From positions 62,001-126,000 of the forward strand of contig JAVHVE010000065.1 of NCBI GenBank assembly GCA_032160705.1: DNA of 64,000 bases, in the 5' to 3' direction. The notes under the pieces are model-generated. The model ran no database searches and had not been told where the DNA came from. It saw nothing but the letters and a program-made list of their open reading frames with translations. The position numbers and the translations under genes are program-made. Positions within the stretch are counted from its first letter, which is position 1. Every line of letters starts with the position of its first letter. Of this stretch, positions 17,060-25,861 are shown in pieces. This stretch comes from QHXM01 sp032160705. Its GTDB lineage: Bacteria; Acidobacteriota; Blastocatellia; Pyrinomonadales; Pyrinomonadaceae.

Positions 17060-17166
17060 GAAAAGCAGGAGTCAGAAGACAGGAGACAGAAGAAAAGAAA
17101 ATCTGTAACAGCGGCTCTCCGCCTTATCCATTCTGACTTCTGTCTCCTGTGTTCTGACTCCTTTAT
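17060..17166. repeat. Heptad-repeat palindromic element 5
   Basis: AAAAGCAGGAGTCAGAAGACAG at the left is complemented by CTGACTTCTGTCTCCTGT...CTGACTCCTTTAT at the right. The loop carries the clearest core, GCGGCTCTCCGCCTTAT (about 17111-17127). It begins 4 bases upstream of the pcrA start codon and ends on the stop of the isochorismatase gene. Confidence 0.8.
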
Positions 17167-17720
17167 TTTATCAATTTCTGAATCGCCTTGAATTGCTCGT
17201 GCTTCGCGTCGCGTAATAATTCAAAGAGCGCCATTTCGGTTGAAGAGGGAATCGCGCCGCTCTGTTGCATCTTGGCCAGGCCGATTTGCCTGTTCTGCTC
17301 TGTGCGCGCGGTGATGCAATCCGTCAGCAGATGCACGCGATAGCCGCGCTCCATGAGATCGTGCGTTGTCTGGTTGACGCAGATGTGCGCTTCGATGCCG
17401 CAGATTAGAACGTGCAGCGCCTGTGCGCTTTCTAGTTCGGCTTCAAACTCACGCGCGCCGCAGGAGCTGAAAGCGGTCTTTTCAATTACTTTAAGATCGG
17501 GAGGGAACACGGCCTTGATTTCGTTCGCGGTGTGACCCAATCCGCGCGGATATTGCTCCGTGACGATGACGGGGATGTGCAAAAGCTGTGCGGCATGAGC
17601 GACGAGCGCAATCCGCGCTGCCGTCTCGGCAAAGTCCGAAATCGGAGAACGAAAACCTTCCTGCATGTCTATGATGGCGAGCACAGTGTGCGCCGGGTCG
17701 AGCGTATTTTTATGCGGCAT
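17163..17720 (-). CDS. Isochorismatase-family cysteine hydrolase
   Basis: A 185-residue cytoplasmic hydrolase of the isochorismatase/nicotinamidase fold. The triad is visible: Asp in LAIIDMQEGF, Lys in VIEKTAFSS and the nucleophile Cys in CGIEAHICVNQT. The last Cys-Val motif suits the YcaC-like subgroup rather than true nicotinamidases. The start at 17720 is chosen because a GAGGAAAG ribosome site lies 4-5 bases ahead; an in-frame ATG at 17741 lacks one. There is no entC/menD or NAD gene nearby, so the substrate is unknown. Confidence 0.85.
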   Translation of the reverse strand: MPHKNTLDPAHTVLAIIDMQEGFRSPISDFAETAARIALVAHAAQLLHIPVIVTEQYPRGLGHTANEIKAVFPPDLKVIEKTAFSSCGAREFEAELESAQALHVLICGIEAHICVNQTTHDLMERGYRVHLLTDCITARTEQNRQIGLAKMQQSGAIPSSTEMALFELLRDAKHEQFKAIQKLIK

Positions 17721-17812
17721 CTTCTTTCCTCGAACAGACATTTAAGCACACCACCTGCGGGGCGCAAAACGGGCAGGACGATTGCTATCGGGAATCGCTC
17801 TTATCCGAGGTG

Positions 17813-20260
17813 TTAGCTTTGCCTAAAACGTCGGGCGATAATCTTTTCTCTGAATTTTTGAGCAAAGAAGAGAAGCGTCGCGCCCGCCAGACCGACAAAA
17901 GCAACGATTGGCCAGTAGCGCGAATGCAGGTAATTGATCTCGTAAAATATTTTCAGCCAGTTAAGGAGAAAGAAATCAATTTGGCTGGCGGCCAGGAAAC
18001 AATAGATTGTCAGGAGGCCGATTCCGTAGAGCAGGTAAATCTTGACGTTCTTTTCTCCCTTGTGCAGCGCGATGGCGAAGAAGTTGGCCACCGACGTGAT
18101 GATGACGATGCTCAGCCAGACCATCTGGAGGTCAGCTTCATTGATTCCGTAATACTTCGTCGTGATGTACTCCCCAATGTAACCTGCCCCGGCCATAAAG
18201 AGAGCAGACACCACCACGAACGAGTAGAGGTCACGGGTGAAGTTCAGAGTCTTACTGACATTGTTGTTCCTGAGCGCGATGAAGAAAGAGGGCAGGGCAA
18301 TCGTGAAGATGTTGATGAGCGAGACGCGACGCGGCGTCAAGGGAAAATTGAACAGGAAAAAGATGTGGAGCAAGGCCAGGTAGACGACCACGAAATTTTT
18401 CGTCAGAAAGAGCTTCGCAATCGAGCTGACCGTGTTGACGATCTTGTTACCTTCGTCGAAGATGCCGGGCAACAGAGAGAATCTGTTTTTTAAGAGGACA
18501 ATGTCCGCGACCTCTTTCGTGATCTTGCTGCCTTCCTCCATCGCGATGCCCATGTCCGAGGCTTTGATGGCGGGCAGGTCGTTGACGCCGTCGCCAATCA
18601 TCGCCGTGTAAATCTTCTCATGCTTTAAGGTTTCGATAATCTTGAGCTTATGGTCGGGGCGCAGACGGGCGAAGATCACCTTGTCCATAACCACTTTCAG
18701 GAACTCCCCGTCAGCGACTTGATCGAGCGCCTGTCCCGTGATGAGTTGGTCGTCTTCAATCTCCCAGCCGATTTCCCGAACGACCGCCTGAATCGCTTCG
18801 GGCGCGTCTCCCGATAATATCTTGAGACTGATCTTGTGCGACTGGAAGAGATGAATCGCTTCCATCACGTCGTCTCTGATCTGGTCTGTGATTGAGACGA
18901 TGCAGATTGGCTCAATCAAAAGCCTGCTCGCATCATCTCTCGCCTCGCTTAACGAGACGCCCGGAGCGAGCCGCCCGAAGAGGACGTTGCGGTAGACGCT
19001 CAGCCTGCCCTCTTCATACAAGTGCTTCGCTTTCTCTCGAAACTCATACGTGACGCTGGGAAGTAGCAGATCAAACGCGCCGAAGATAAAGATTGCCTCG
19101 CGCCCGTTCGTCCGGGCTTTAATCAGGCTCATCTTCTTTTCGGAGCTGAAAGGGATTTCGTCGAGCAGTTGGACACGCTCGTCAAAGGGGAAGGGGGAGA
19201 GAGTTCTGAGCGTCGCGTTCTTGTCGGATGATAATTTGCCGTAAGTGCCGAGAAATTGTTCGGCATCGGCGCGATTATAGCGTTCGTCAATGAGCGTGAT
19301 CTGGTTGACGGCGAGCTTGTTCTGCGTCAGCGTGCCGGTCTTATCCATGCAGACGATCTGCACGTTGGAAAACGACTCAATCGCGTTCAGCTTTTCGATG
19401 ATTGCCCCGATCTTGCTGATGCGGTAGACGCCGAGCGCGAAAGTGATTGACGCCATCAGAACAAGCCCTTGCGGCAGGAGCGAGATGACGATGGTCGAAA
19501 GGCGGCGGATGAATTCCAGGTCGTTGATGTTGGCGTGAGGATCGAAGATGAGTTCGAGCAGCACCAGCCCGACGGAAATCAGCATCAGTGTTTCAACGAT
19601 GTGATTGATTTTCTTTTGCAGCGGCGTCAGGGTGTGCTTGAGTTTTTTTGCTATTTCAGTGACTTGGTTGGCATAGCAAGCATCCCCGACCTTTTCTGCC
19701 ACGTAAGCGCCGTTGCCGGAAACGCAGAAACTCCCGGACAGAATTTCGTCGCCCGCGTTCTTGAAGATAGGAACGGATTCGCCCGTCAGCAATGATTCGT
19801 CAATCTCAAGATGATTCGAATGCTCAACTCGCCCGTCAACTACAACCTGATCGCCGCGCCCCAGCAAGATGAGGTCGTCAACCACGATCTCTTTCTGGTC
19901 AATCGAAACTTCCTGGCCGTCGCGAAGGACAGCCACTTTTCTTTCCAGCAGCAGACTGACCTTGTCCAGAGCACGCTTGGCTTTAATCTCCTGCGAGATT
20001 GCCAGGATGGTATTGATGAGGGCGACCATGAGCACGCCGATGGAATCGAGGATGAGACGGTCATCGCGCGTTCTGAAATAAAAGAAGAGCAGAAAGGCAA
20101 TCACCAGCAGGACGATGAGATTGAAGACCGAGAAGAGATTTTCGAAGACGATTTCGCGGATAGGCCGCGTGCGGGTTTTGGATGCGACGTTGCATTGGCC
20201 ACGAGCGACGCGTTCCCTGACTTGCTCAGAGGTTAAGCCGGTGAGTTGCAAATCAATCAT
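17813..20260 (-). CDS. P-type cation-transporting ATPase, CtpE-like
   Basis: An 815-residue inner-membrane ion pump. The actuator domain has LTGES (158-162). The phosphorylated Asp306 lies in CMDKTGTLT, and the hinge GDGVNDLPAIK and several C-terminal TM helices are present. There is no N-terminal heavy-metal domain and no CPC motif, so it is not a copper or zinc pump. The M4 helix reads LLPQGLVLMASITFALGV; mycobacterial CtpE-type calcium ATPases have PEGLVL here, so the usual acidic ligand is Gln in this protein. Ca2+ or another light cation is a reasonable guess, but the Gln leaves the ion uncertain. It is monocistronic. Confidence 0.88.
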   Translation of the reverse strand: MIDLQLTGLTSEQVRERVARGQCNVASKTRTRPIREIVFENLFSVFNLIVLLVIAFLLFFYFRTRDDRLILDSIGVLMVALINTILAISQEIKAKRALDKVSLLLERKVAVLRDGQEVSIDQKEIVVDDLILLGRGDQVVVDGRVEHSNHLEIDESLLTGESVPIFKNAGDEILSGSFCVSGNGAYVAEKVGDACYANQVTEIAKKLKHTLTPLQKKINHIVETLMLISVGLVLLELIFDPHANINDLEFIRRLSTIVISLLPQGLVLMASITFALGVYRISKIGAIIEKLNAIESFSNVQIVCMDKTGTLTQNKLAVNQITLIDERYNRADAEQFLGTYGKLSSDKNATLRTLSPFPFDERVQLLDEIPFSSEKKMSLIKARTNGREAIFIFGAFDLLLPSVTYEFREKAKHLYEEGRLSVYRNVLFGRLAPGVSLSEARDDASRLLIEPICIVSITDQIRDDVMEAIHLFQSHKISLKILSGDAPEAIQAVVREIGWEIEDDQLITGQALDQVADGEFLKVVMDKVIFARLRPDHKLKIIETLKHEKIYTAMIGDGVNDLPAIKASDMGIAMEEGSKITKEVADIVLLKNRFSLLPGIFDEGNKIVNTVSSIAKLFLTKNFVVVYLALLHIFFLFNFPLTPRRVSLINIFTIALPSFFIALRNNNVSKTLNFTRDLYSFVVVSALFMAGAGYIGEYITTKYYGINEADLQMVWLSIVIITSVANFFAIALHKGEKNVKIYLLYGIGLLTIYCFLAASQIDFFLLNWLKIFYEINYLHSRYWPIVAFVGLAGATLLFFAQKFREKIIARRFRQS

Positions 20261-20272
20261 TCCATCATAGCG

Positions 20273-20350
20273 AATGCCGCGTGAGCGGCCATCTGAATTT
20301 AGCCCGGCCTTTCAAGGCCGGGCTAAACTCATGCGCCGCTCGCGCGGCGG
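20273..20350. repeat. Palindromic repeat (CCGC/AGCCCGGC family), copy 1
   Basis: Three hairpins in a row: GCCGC-GTGA-GCGGC, then a perfect 14-bp stem TTTAGCCCGGCCTT/AAGGCCGGGCTAAA (20298-20327), then CCGC-TCGC-GCGG. It shares its core and flanking words with the element at 42988-43180. It lies between two minus-strand genes. Confidence 0.75.
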
Positions 20351-20408
20351 ATTGATATGTGCTTCATCTTGTACTGCAACGCTGAACTGAAAATCTTCGT
20401 CCCTGTCC

Positions 20409-21776
20409 CTATTTATTAAGCGCATACTTAATGACCTGCGTGCGCGCCGCCACGAAGAGTTCATTCTTGTCGTTGAAGACCATCCCGAAGGCGACGTTGC
20501 CTTCCACCTTGAAGACATCGAGGTAGCGCCCGTTCGCGTCGAAGACCTGAATGCCCTTGATGTCGCTGACGTAGACGCGCCCCTGCCCGTCAACGGCGAT
20601 TGCCTGGGCAGCGCGAAGCTGTCCGGGCTCGTTGCCCGCGCCGCCGAACTGGTTGACGAAACGGCCTTCCGGCGAGAACTTGAAGATTGTCTCGTGGCCG
20701 CCGAGCGCGTAGATGTTTCCGAGGCCGTCCACGACCACGCTCTCGATTCTCTCCGGGTCGCCGGTCTGAGTGCTTAAAGGCTTGGCTATGGTGCGAACGA
20801 CCTGACCACCGGCATTGAAGCGCACGATCTCTTCATCATTCACGACCGCGACAAGACCACCGTCGGGCGTGGCTCGCGCCTCATCAAAATATGCACGTCC
20901 CCCACTGCCATACTCCACTTTGCCGAGCGGATTGCCGCTTGCGCCTTCAAAGCGGGAAATCTCTCCACGCTGGACGACGTAAACTGTCCCGTTGCGAGAG
21001 GCCGCTATCTGTCTCATCGGCATCTTCGGGTCAACCGTCCATTGCGTGATGAACTTGCCTGTCGAGTCGAAGGCCTGAATGCGGCCACTGCCAAGATACT
21101 CGCCGACATAAATTCTTCCCTCGCCGTCCACCCCGATATTGCGCGCGTCCTTAAACATTCCCGCCCCGATGCCTTCACTTCCAAACTTGAGCGCGACGCT
21201 TGCCATACCGGGCGCGGAAGACGTGGAAGATGAAGACGAAGAAGACGACTTTGAAGAGGAAGGAAGCGCTGCGTTGATCGTCCTGTCAACGGCGGATTTA
21301 ATTATCAACCCGACGGCAACGGTGATGCCGACGATGACCAGCAGAATAATCAGCCAGGCGAAGGTGAAACGCTTGACCGGGCGTACCAGGTTCTGTGCAT
21401 GAAAAACCTGTTGGTGAAACACGGGCTCGCTCGACGACATCATGCTTACCTCTGTCGCGCCTCCCGAGGCCATTCTCTCGACGGCGACTTTCGCTTCTGC
21501 CAGCCCGACGCCGAAAATCTCGCGATACAGCTTGATGGCCTCTATCTTTCGATTGCTGCGGGCGAGGCGCGCGACCTCCTGGAGATTTGCGGCGCGCTCC
21601 TGCAACTTGAAGATGCCGTCTACCAGCCCTGTTCCCCACGAGGGAGCGGGTTTGGCTCGCAACTCCTCCGGCACGATGATCGAACTGCCACAGAACTCGC
21701 AGCGAACTGTCGGCGCGCCGCCTTCTTGATATGCCAGCGGCGCGGCGCACGATGTGCATTTGAAAGGTATGCTCAT
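20409..21776 (-). CDS. Zinc-ribbon / L7L12-C-like / NHL beta-propeller membrane protein
   Basis: A 455-residue protein with a composite architecture. The N-terminal zinc ribbon CTSC...CEFC (residues 8-32) is followed by a helical segment IKLYREIFGVGLAEAKVAVERM (about 77-100), which resembles the C-terminal domain of ribosomal protein L7/L12. One TM helix lies at about 140-163, with a Ser-rich linker. A C-terminal propeller of roughly six NHL repeats follows (for example GEGRIYVGEYLGSGRIQAFD and GQGRVYVSDIKGIQVFD). Orientation predicts a cytoplasmic N-terminal part and a periplasmic propeller. The role is unknown; a scaffold or sensor is plausible. Confidence 0.8.
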   Translation of the reverse strand: MSIPFKCTSCAAPLAYQEGGAPTVRCEFCGSSIIVPEELRAKPAPSWGTGLVDGIFKLQERAANLQEVARLARSNRKIEAIKLYREIFGVGLAEAKVAVERMASGGATEVSMMSSSEPVFHQQVFHAQNLVRPVKRFTFAWLIILLVIVGITVAVGLIIKSAVDRTINAALPSSSKSSSSSSSSTSSAPGMASVALKFGSEGIGAGMFKDARNIGVDGEGRIYVGEYLGSGRIQAFDSTGKFITQWTVDPKMPMRQIAASRNGTVYVVQRGEISRFEGASGNPLGKVEYGSGGRAYFDEARATPDGGLVAVVNDEEIVRFNAGGQVVRTIAKPLSTQTGDPERIESVVVDGLGNIYALGGHETIFKFSPEGRFVNQFGGAGNEPGQLRAAQAIAVDGQGRVYVSDIKGIQVFDANGRYLDVFKVEGNVAFGMVFNDKNELFVAARTQVIKYALNK

Positions 21777-21803
21777 GGTTTCGGAAAATGTCCCCAGAAT
21801 CTT

Positions 21804-21983
21804 TCACTCGTCAGTTTGAGCGGCTTGTCTCTCGCGAATCAGGTCGGCCAATCCTTCGAGCGCCCGCCGACCCATCCCCGTCGGGTCTTTCTTCATCCCT
21901 AAGGATTCCTGCGCATCGCTGATGATCCCCAGCAACTCGTCCTGCACAATTGACCTGATCTTCTTTTCCTCTGTCTTAGTCAT
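21804..21983 (-). CDS. Small helical hypothetical protein
   Basis: A 59-residue cytoplasmic protein, highly charged and mostly helical, with an acidic-basic amphipathic pattern (RSIVQDELLGIISDAQESL; RRALEGLADLIRERQ). No known family is recognised. The start at 21983 is preferred to a 99-residue reading from 22103, whose first 40 residues are unlike a protein and overlap a palindromic element. It lies 27 bp upstream of the NHL protein gene on the same strand and may be co-transcribed with it. Confidence 0.5.
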   Translation of the reverse strand: MTKTEEKKIRSIVQDELLGIISDAQESLGMKKDPTGMGRRALEGLADLIRERQAAQTDE

Positions 21984-22080
21984 CGGTGGTTCTGGTCTCC
22001 CGCTTGAAATCAAATTCGGATGGAAAGTCAGGGCAGTATAAAGCCTCTCGCGTTGCGGCAACAAACTGACATCAACCATA

Positions 22081-22182
22081 GAGAAAGGATGAACCAGGAA
22101 CAATGAACGATGAACTAGAGATCAATGGTCTTTCATTCCGCGTTTATCGCTCCTCGTTTATCCTTTTCTCCTTAGTCTCTGT
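22081..22182. repeat. Heptad-repeat palindromic element 6
   Basis: The left arm words are GATGAAC, CAGGAAC, AATGAAC and GATGAAC. The right arm words are GTTTATC, GCTCCTC and GTTTATC, then CTTTTCTCC. Pairing between the arms is imperfect. It lies in the divergent region between the small helical gene and the YdeI-like gene. Confidence 0.6.
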
Positions 22183-22216
22183 GGTAAATTGTCGGCTCTT
22201 AAAAGGAGGAAAACTC

Positions 22217-22684
22217 ATGCCCACGAAACGATTCCGGGTGTTGCTCGAAAAAGATGAAACGAGCGAGGCGACAGGTATCGCCATTCCCTTTGACGTGCTG
22301 AAAGTCTACGGCACGCGGGCGCGCGTTCCCGTGCGCGGGACGATCAACGGCTTTCCCTATCGCAGCTCCATCGCCCCCATGGGCGGAGGCTGCCACTTCA
22401 TGCCAGTGAACAAATCCATCCGCAAGGGTGCGAAAATTAAAGGCGGCGAGACCGTCAGCGTTGTGATGGAACGAGATGATGAGCCGCGCGTGATTACTCC
22501 GCCGCCGGATTTGGCGCGTTCTCTCAAAGCCGACAAGAATGCCTTAGCTGCCTGGGAGAAATTGAGCTACACGCACCAAAAGGAGTACGCAAAGGCTATC
22601 GAAGAGGCCAGGAGGCCAGAAACGCGGGCGCGTCGAATCGAAAAGGCAATCACCCAACTGGCATCCGGCAAAAAGCCCAGATAA
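22217..22684 (+). CDS. DUF1905 / YdeI-OmpD-associated family protein
   Basis: A 155-residue protein with two recognised parts. The N-terminal DUF1905 beta-barrel region (KRFRVLLEKDE...GIAIPFDVLKVYG...VRGTINGFPYRSSI, about 1-85) is followed by a YdeI-like helical tail with the signature AWEKLSYTHQKEYAKAIEEARRPETRARRI (about 108-142). The start is certain: a perfect AAGGAGG lies 7 bases before the ATG. Members are common, but the biochemical role is not established; links to peptide or bacteriocin tolerance have been proposed for YdeI relatives. Confidence 0.85.
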   Translation: MPTKRFRVLLEKDETSEATGIAIPFDVLKVYGTRARVPVRGTINGFPYRSSIAPMGGGCHFMPVNKSIRKGAKIKGGETVSVVMERDDEPRVITPPPDLARSLKADKNALAAWEKLSYTHQKEYAKAIEEARRPETRARRIEKAITQLASGKKPR

Positions 22685-22718
22685 GCGCTTTAATTGCCAG
22701 CGGCACTTCTGCAAATAG

Positions 22719-22799
22719 CTTTATATTTAAGGGTTTCCGCCAGCGTCTGCCCGCCATTGACGAGTTGACTCCGGGAGGCAACTGCCTTTATATTTAAGG
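22719..22799. repeat. Direct repeat CTTTATATTTAAGG upstream of marR
   Basis: Two identical 14-bp copies at 22719-22732 and 22786-22799. The second overlaps the inverted repeat at 22792-22809, so the first may be a second, half-site binding position. Confidence 0.5.
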
Positions 22800-22809
22800 C
22801 ATCTTAAAT
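22792..22809 (+). promoter_or_regulatory. Probable MarR operator
   Basis: ATTTAAG-GCAT-CTTAAAT is a perfect 7-bp inverted repeat with a 4-bp spacer, the usual geometry of MarR-family operators. It ends 30 bp before the MarR start codon, so autoregulation is likely. Confidence 0.55.
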
Positions 22810-22839
22810 TTTCCAATCGGTTAAGTAGCGGAGGGGCTG

Positions 22840-23340
22840 ATGGTCGGATCGTCGCCAGCGGAAGTGGAGGAGATTTTGAGCAGTTTTACCGAGATCATGT
22901 CAGGATTGATGATTGATCAGTACCAGAAACAGATCACGGAGCTGGAACTCACGCTTCCCCAGGCGCAGGTCTTAAGAGTGCTGCGGCGCGGATCCATGCA
23001 GACAGGCCAACTTGCTACAGAAATGAGAATCTCTGCCCCTGCGATTACGCAACTAACCGACAGGCTGATCCGTAAAGGATTAATCGAGCGAAGCGCGGCG
23101 GCAGACGACAGGCGTTGTGTGATTGTCGGGCTGTCAAACAATGGGCGCTGTCTGGTGGATCAGTTTAACCGCCGCCGCCAGGAAATCTTCGATGAAGCGC
23201 TCGCGGAATTGAGCGAGACGGAGAGAAAGCAGGCGGTCGAAGTGCTCGGAAAAGTGGTCAAAGCGCTGGAAACTTATGAATCGAGCGCAAGTTTCAGACC
23301 CGAAAACAATTCAATGGGAAAGAAGCAGAGCGTTCAATAG
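22840..23340 (+). CDS. MarR-family transcriptional regulator
   Basis: A 166-residue winged-helix repressor. The DNA-binding core is at about 45-105: LPQAQVLRVLRRGSMQTGQLA, then ISAPAITQLTDRLIRKGLIERSAAADDRRCVIV, where the recognition helix and the DDRR wing are typical. N- and C-terminal helices form the dimer interface. A GGAGGGG ribosome site precedes the ATG. It is followed 27 bp later by a BON-domain gene, so the two form an operon, and a palindromic operator sits just upstream. The ligand is unknown. Confidence 0.92.
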   Translation: MVGSSPAEVEEILSSFTEIMSGLMIDQYQKQITELELTLPQAQVLRVLRRGSMQTGQLATEMRISAPAITQLTDRLIRKGLIERSAAADDRRCVIVGLSNNGRCLVDQFNRRRQEIFDEALAELSETERKQAVEVLGKVVKALETYESSASFRPENNSMGKKQSVQ

Positions 23341-23367
23341 TTGAAAATCAAGGGGAGATCGAAAGTT

Positions 23368-23928
23368 ATGAGAAAGTTTAAGAACATAATCCTTGCAATC
23401 GCTGTCACTTTCGCGATTGCGACATCTGCCGCAGTTGCCGCCCCTACGTCCGGTACGCAGGGACTCGATGAGCAGCAGATTATGAAGAAAGTTCGGAAAG
23501 AGCTTGTCATGCTGCCGTACTATGGTGTATTCGACAACCTCGCTTATCAGGTTGAAGGCGGCAGCGTGACCCTTTACGGACAGGTCGTGCATCCAACGAC
23601 ACGCAAAGATGCCGAGCGTCGCGTGGCACGGATTGCGGGAGTTGAGCGCGTCGTCAACCAGATAGAGGTGTTGCCGCTCTCTAATGTCGACGATTCCATT
23701 CGGGTTGACACCTATCGCACGTTGCTTCGCGCAGGCAGCCTTTACCGCTACATGAGGAGAGCAAATCCATCTCTGCACATCGTCGTTAATCGCGGCCATG
23801 TGACGTTGGAAGGTGTCGTGGCAAACGAGGGCGACCGGCGGCTGGCCTACATCACGGCCAGCACTGTGCCGGGCGTCTTCTCGGTGACGAACAACCTGCG
23901 GACTGATCGTGAAAGAAGAGCTTACTAA
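23368..23928 (+). CDS. Exported double-BON-domain protein
   Basis: A 186-residue protein with a signal peptide (cleavage near AVAAPTSG, about residue 25) and two BON domains at about 35-105 and 115-182. Each has the alpha-beta pattern with a Gly-containing turn (VEGGSVTLYGQVVHPTTRKDAERRVARIAGVERVVNQIEV; NRGHVTLEGVVANEGDRRLAYITASTVPGVFSVTNNL). In OsmY-type proteins BON domains sit in the periplasm, associate with membranes and respond to stress. The ATG at 23368 with GGGGAG ahead is preferred to the TTG at 23341. It is probably controlled by the upstream MarR protein. Confidence 0.88.
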   Translation: MRKFKNIILAIAVTFAIATSAAVAAPTSGTQGLDEQQIMKKVRKELVMLPYYGVFDNLAYQVEGGSVTLYGQVVHPTTRKDAERRVARIAGVERVVNQIEVLPLSNVDDSIRVDTYRTLLRAGSLYRYMRRANPSLHIVVNRGHVTLEGVVANEGDRRLAYITASTVPGVFSVTNNLRTDRERRAY

Positions 23929-23961
23929 CCGAGTAAGCATGGCGGAAACAGGCGACTAAAT

Positions 23962-24002
23962 GGGCTTTGCCGGGCGGGTAAACATCCCACCCGGTAAGCC
24001 TT
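23962..24002 (+). terminator. Stem-loop between the BON and sigma-factor genes
   Basis: GGCTTTGCCGGGCGGG pairs with CCCACCCGGTAAGCC across a short A-rich loop, with one mismatch and a wobble pair. It is not followed by a T-run. It may end the marR-BON transcript or lie in the sigma-factor leader. Confidence 0.4.
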
Positions 24003-24112
24003 GACCGACAAAGTTTCTTTATGAAGTTAACAGGTTCTTGAAATCAAACTAGCTGGTTAATGGGCGCATCATTCGTCTTTTCATTGTGAGACTTGCGCTT
24101 AGGAGATGGTTT

Positions 24113-25861
24113 ATGGCGACTCGCCCAAGAGGTGAAATTGTGAGCATGCTTGAGAAAGATGTGAATAAGGAAGGATTTCGCTCGCTGGTGCTGGGCGATG
24201 AAAGGTATCGGCCTTTCGAGGGGCTGACGCAGGAGCAAGAGGGCGAGACCGTTGTGACCGATAAGCTTGAGGATGTCCTGCAAAAGCTGGACGAGGCAAA
24301 TCTGGCGGAAGCCGACCCAGCCGCCTTGCTGCTCGAAGATGTTTCCTCCGGGGGAGTGGAGGAAAGCGGCGAGCCTTTTGAAGAGGACGAACTCGATTTG
24401 TCGGCAGGCGAGGAAGATAAAGCGACCGACCCGGTCAGGATGTACCTGCGCCAGATGGGTCGCGTGCCGCTGCTGACGCGCGAGCAGGAAGTCTCAATTG
24501 CCAAAAGAATCGAAAACGGCCAGATCAGGTCTAACCGCGTCATCTCGCGCTCGCCCATCGCCATCGCTGAGTTGGTGAAGATCGGCGACGAATTGGAAGC
24601 GGGGACGCTCAGCATCCGCGATGTCGTGGCGTTCTCCGAGCAGGCGGACATTGATGAGCAGGAAGACAGGGGCGACGAATACTTGCGCCTGACGCTTGAA
24701 GGCATCCAGAGAATCCGCACGCTTTCCCGCCAGGGACAGAAGGAATGGGAAAAGGTGCGCGCCGAGATGAAAGTGACGCGCGGCAAGAAGTCCAAAAAAT
24801 TTCTGCGCCTCAAACGCAAGGCCGTGCGCACCCGTCTCAACATCGCACGCGGAATCAAAGAGCTGAATCTCAAGGAAGACACACGCCAGCGTCTGATTCA
24901 TGCCATCGGCGTAGTCTTTAAGGAGGTTCGCACGCTTGAGCGTGAGATCGAAAAGCTGACGGAGAAACTTAATCGCAAGCGAATCAAGCCGGACGACGAG
25001 AAGGAGTACAAGCGGCAGATCAGCGCGGACAAACGACGGCTCAAGCAGATTGAAGCAGAGACGTTTCTCTCTCCTGTCGAGATTAAACGCTCGCATCAGG
25101 CGATAGCCGTCAGCGAAGCTCAAACGACCGAAGCCAAGCGCGAGATGACGGAAGCCAACCTGCGCCTTGTCGTCTCCATTGCCAAAAAATATGTGAATCG
25201 CGGGCTGCAATTTCTCGACCTGATCCAGGAAGGCAACATCGGATTGATGAAAGCCGTGGACAAGTTCGAGTGGCGACGCGGCTACAAGTTCTCCACTTAT
25301 GCAACGTGGTGGATTCGGCAGGCCATTACGAGGGCGATTGCCGATCAGGCCAGGACGATTCGGATTCCTGTCCACATGATTGAGACCATTAACAAGCTGG
25401 TGAAAACTTCTCGCGCGCTGGTTCAGGAATTCGGACGCGAGCCGACCAACGAGGAGATTGCCGAGAGGGTTGACATGTCTGTGGCGAAAGTCCGCAGCGT
25501 TTTCAAGATGGCGCAGCAGCCTGTCTCTCTGGAGACGCCGATTGGCGAAGAGGAAGATTCGCATCTGGGCGATTTCATCGAAGACAAATCGGGCAGCAAT
25601 CCTTCCGAGTCGGTTGTCGCCTCGAACCTGCGCGAGATCACGGACGAAGTGCTGGCGACGCTTTCACCCCGCGAGGAGAAGGTCATCAAGATGCGTTTCG
25701 GTTTAGGAGCGCAGGGCGAAGAGCACACGCTCGAAGAAGTCGGCGAAGACTTCTCCGTCACGCGCGAGCGCATCCGCCAGATTGAAGCCAAAGCACTAAG
25801 AAAGCTGCGGCATCCTTCGCGCGCAAGACTGCTCAAGCCCTTCATCGAAGACCAACAATAA
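24113..25861 (+). CDS. rpoD: Primary RNA polymerase sigma factor (sigma-70)
   Basis: A 582-residue housekeeping sigma factor. Region 1.2 begins at DPVRMYLRQMGRVPLLTREQE. A long non-conserved region with charged coiled-coil sequence separates it from region 2 (ANLRLVVSIAKKYVNRGLQFLDLIQEGNIGLMKAVDKF, then FSTYATWWIRQAITRAI). Regions 3 and 4 follow, ending with the LSPREEKVIKMRFG and VTRERIRQIEAKALRKLRHP helices. The first 90 residues are acidic and shorter than a full region 1.1. The start at 24113 has an AGGAGA site 7 bases upstream; the upstream ATG at 24086 does not. Its sequence supports sigma-70-type promoters such as those proposed at 2621 and 52270. Confidence 0.95.
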   Translation: MATRPRGEIVSMLEKDVNKEGFRSLVLGDERYRPFEGLTQEQEGETVVTDKLEDVLQKLDEANLAEADPAALLLEDVSSGGVEESGEPFEEDELDLSAGEEDKATDPVRMYLRQMGRVPLLTREQEVSIAKRIENGQIRSNRVISRSPIAIAELVKIGDELEAGTLSIRDVVAFSEQADIDEQEDRGDEYLRLTLEGIQRIRTLSRQGQKEWEKVRAEMKVTRGKKSKKFLRLKRKAVRTRLNIARGIKELNLKEDTRQRLIHAIGVVFKEVRTLEREIEKLTEKLNRKRIKPDDEKEYKRQISADKRRLKQIEAETFLSPVEIKRSHQAIAVSEAQTTEAKREMTEANLRLVVSIAKKYVNRGLQFLDLIQEGNIGLMKAVDKFEWRRGYKFSTYATWWIRQAITRAIADQARTIRIPVHMIETINKLVKTSRALVQEFGREPTNEEIAERVDMSVAKVRSVFKMAQQPVSLETPIGEEEDSHLGDFIEDKSGSNPSESVVASNLREITDEVLATLSPREEKVIKMRFGLGAQGEEHTLEEVGEDFSVTRERIRQIEAKALRKLRHPSRARLLKPFIEDQQ

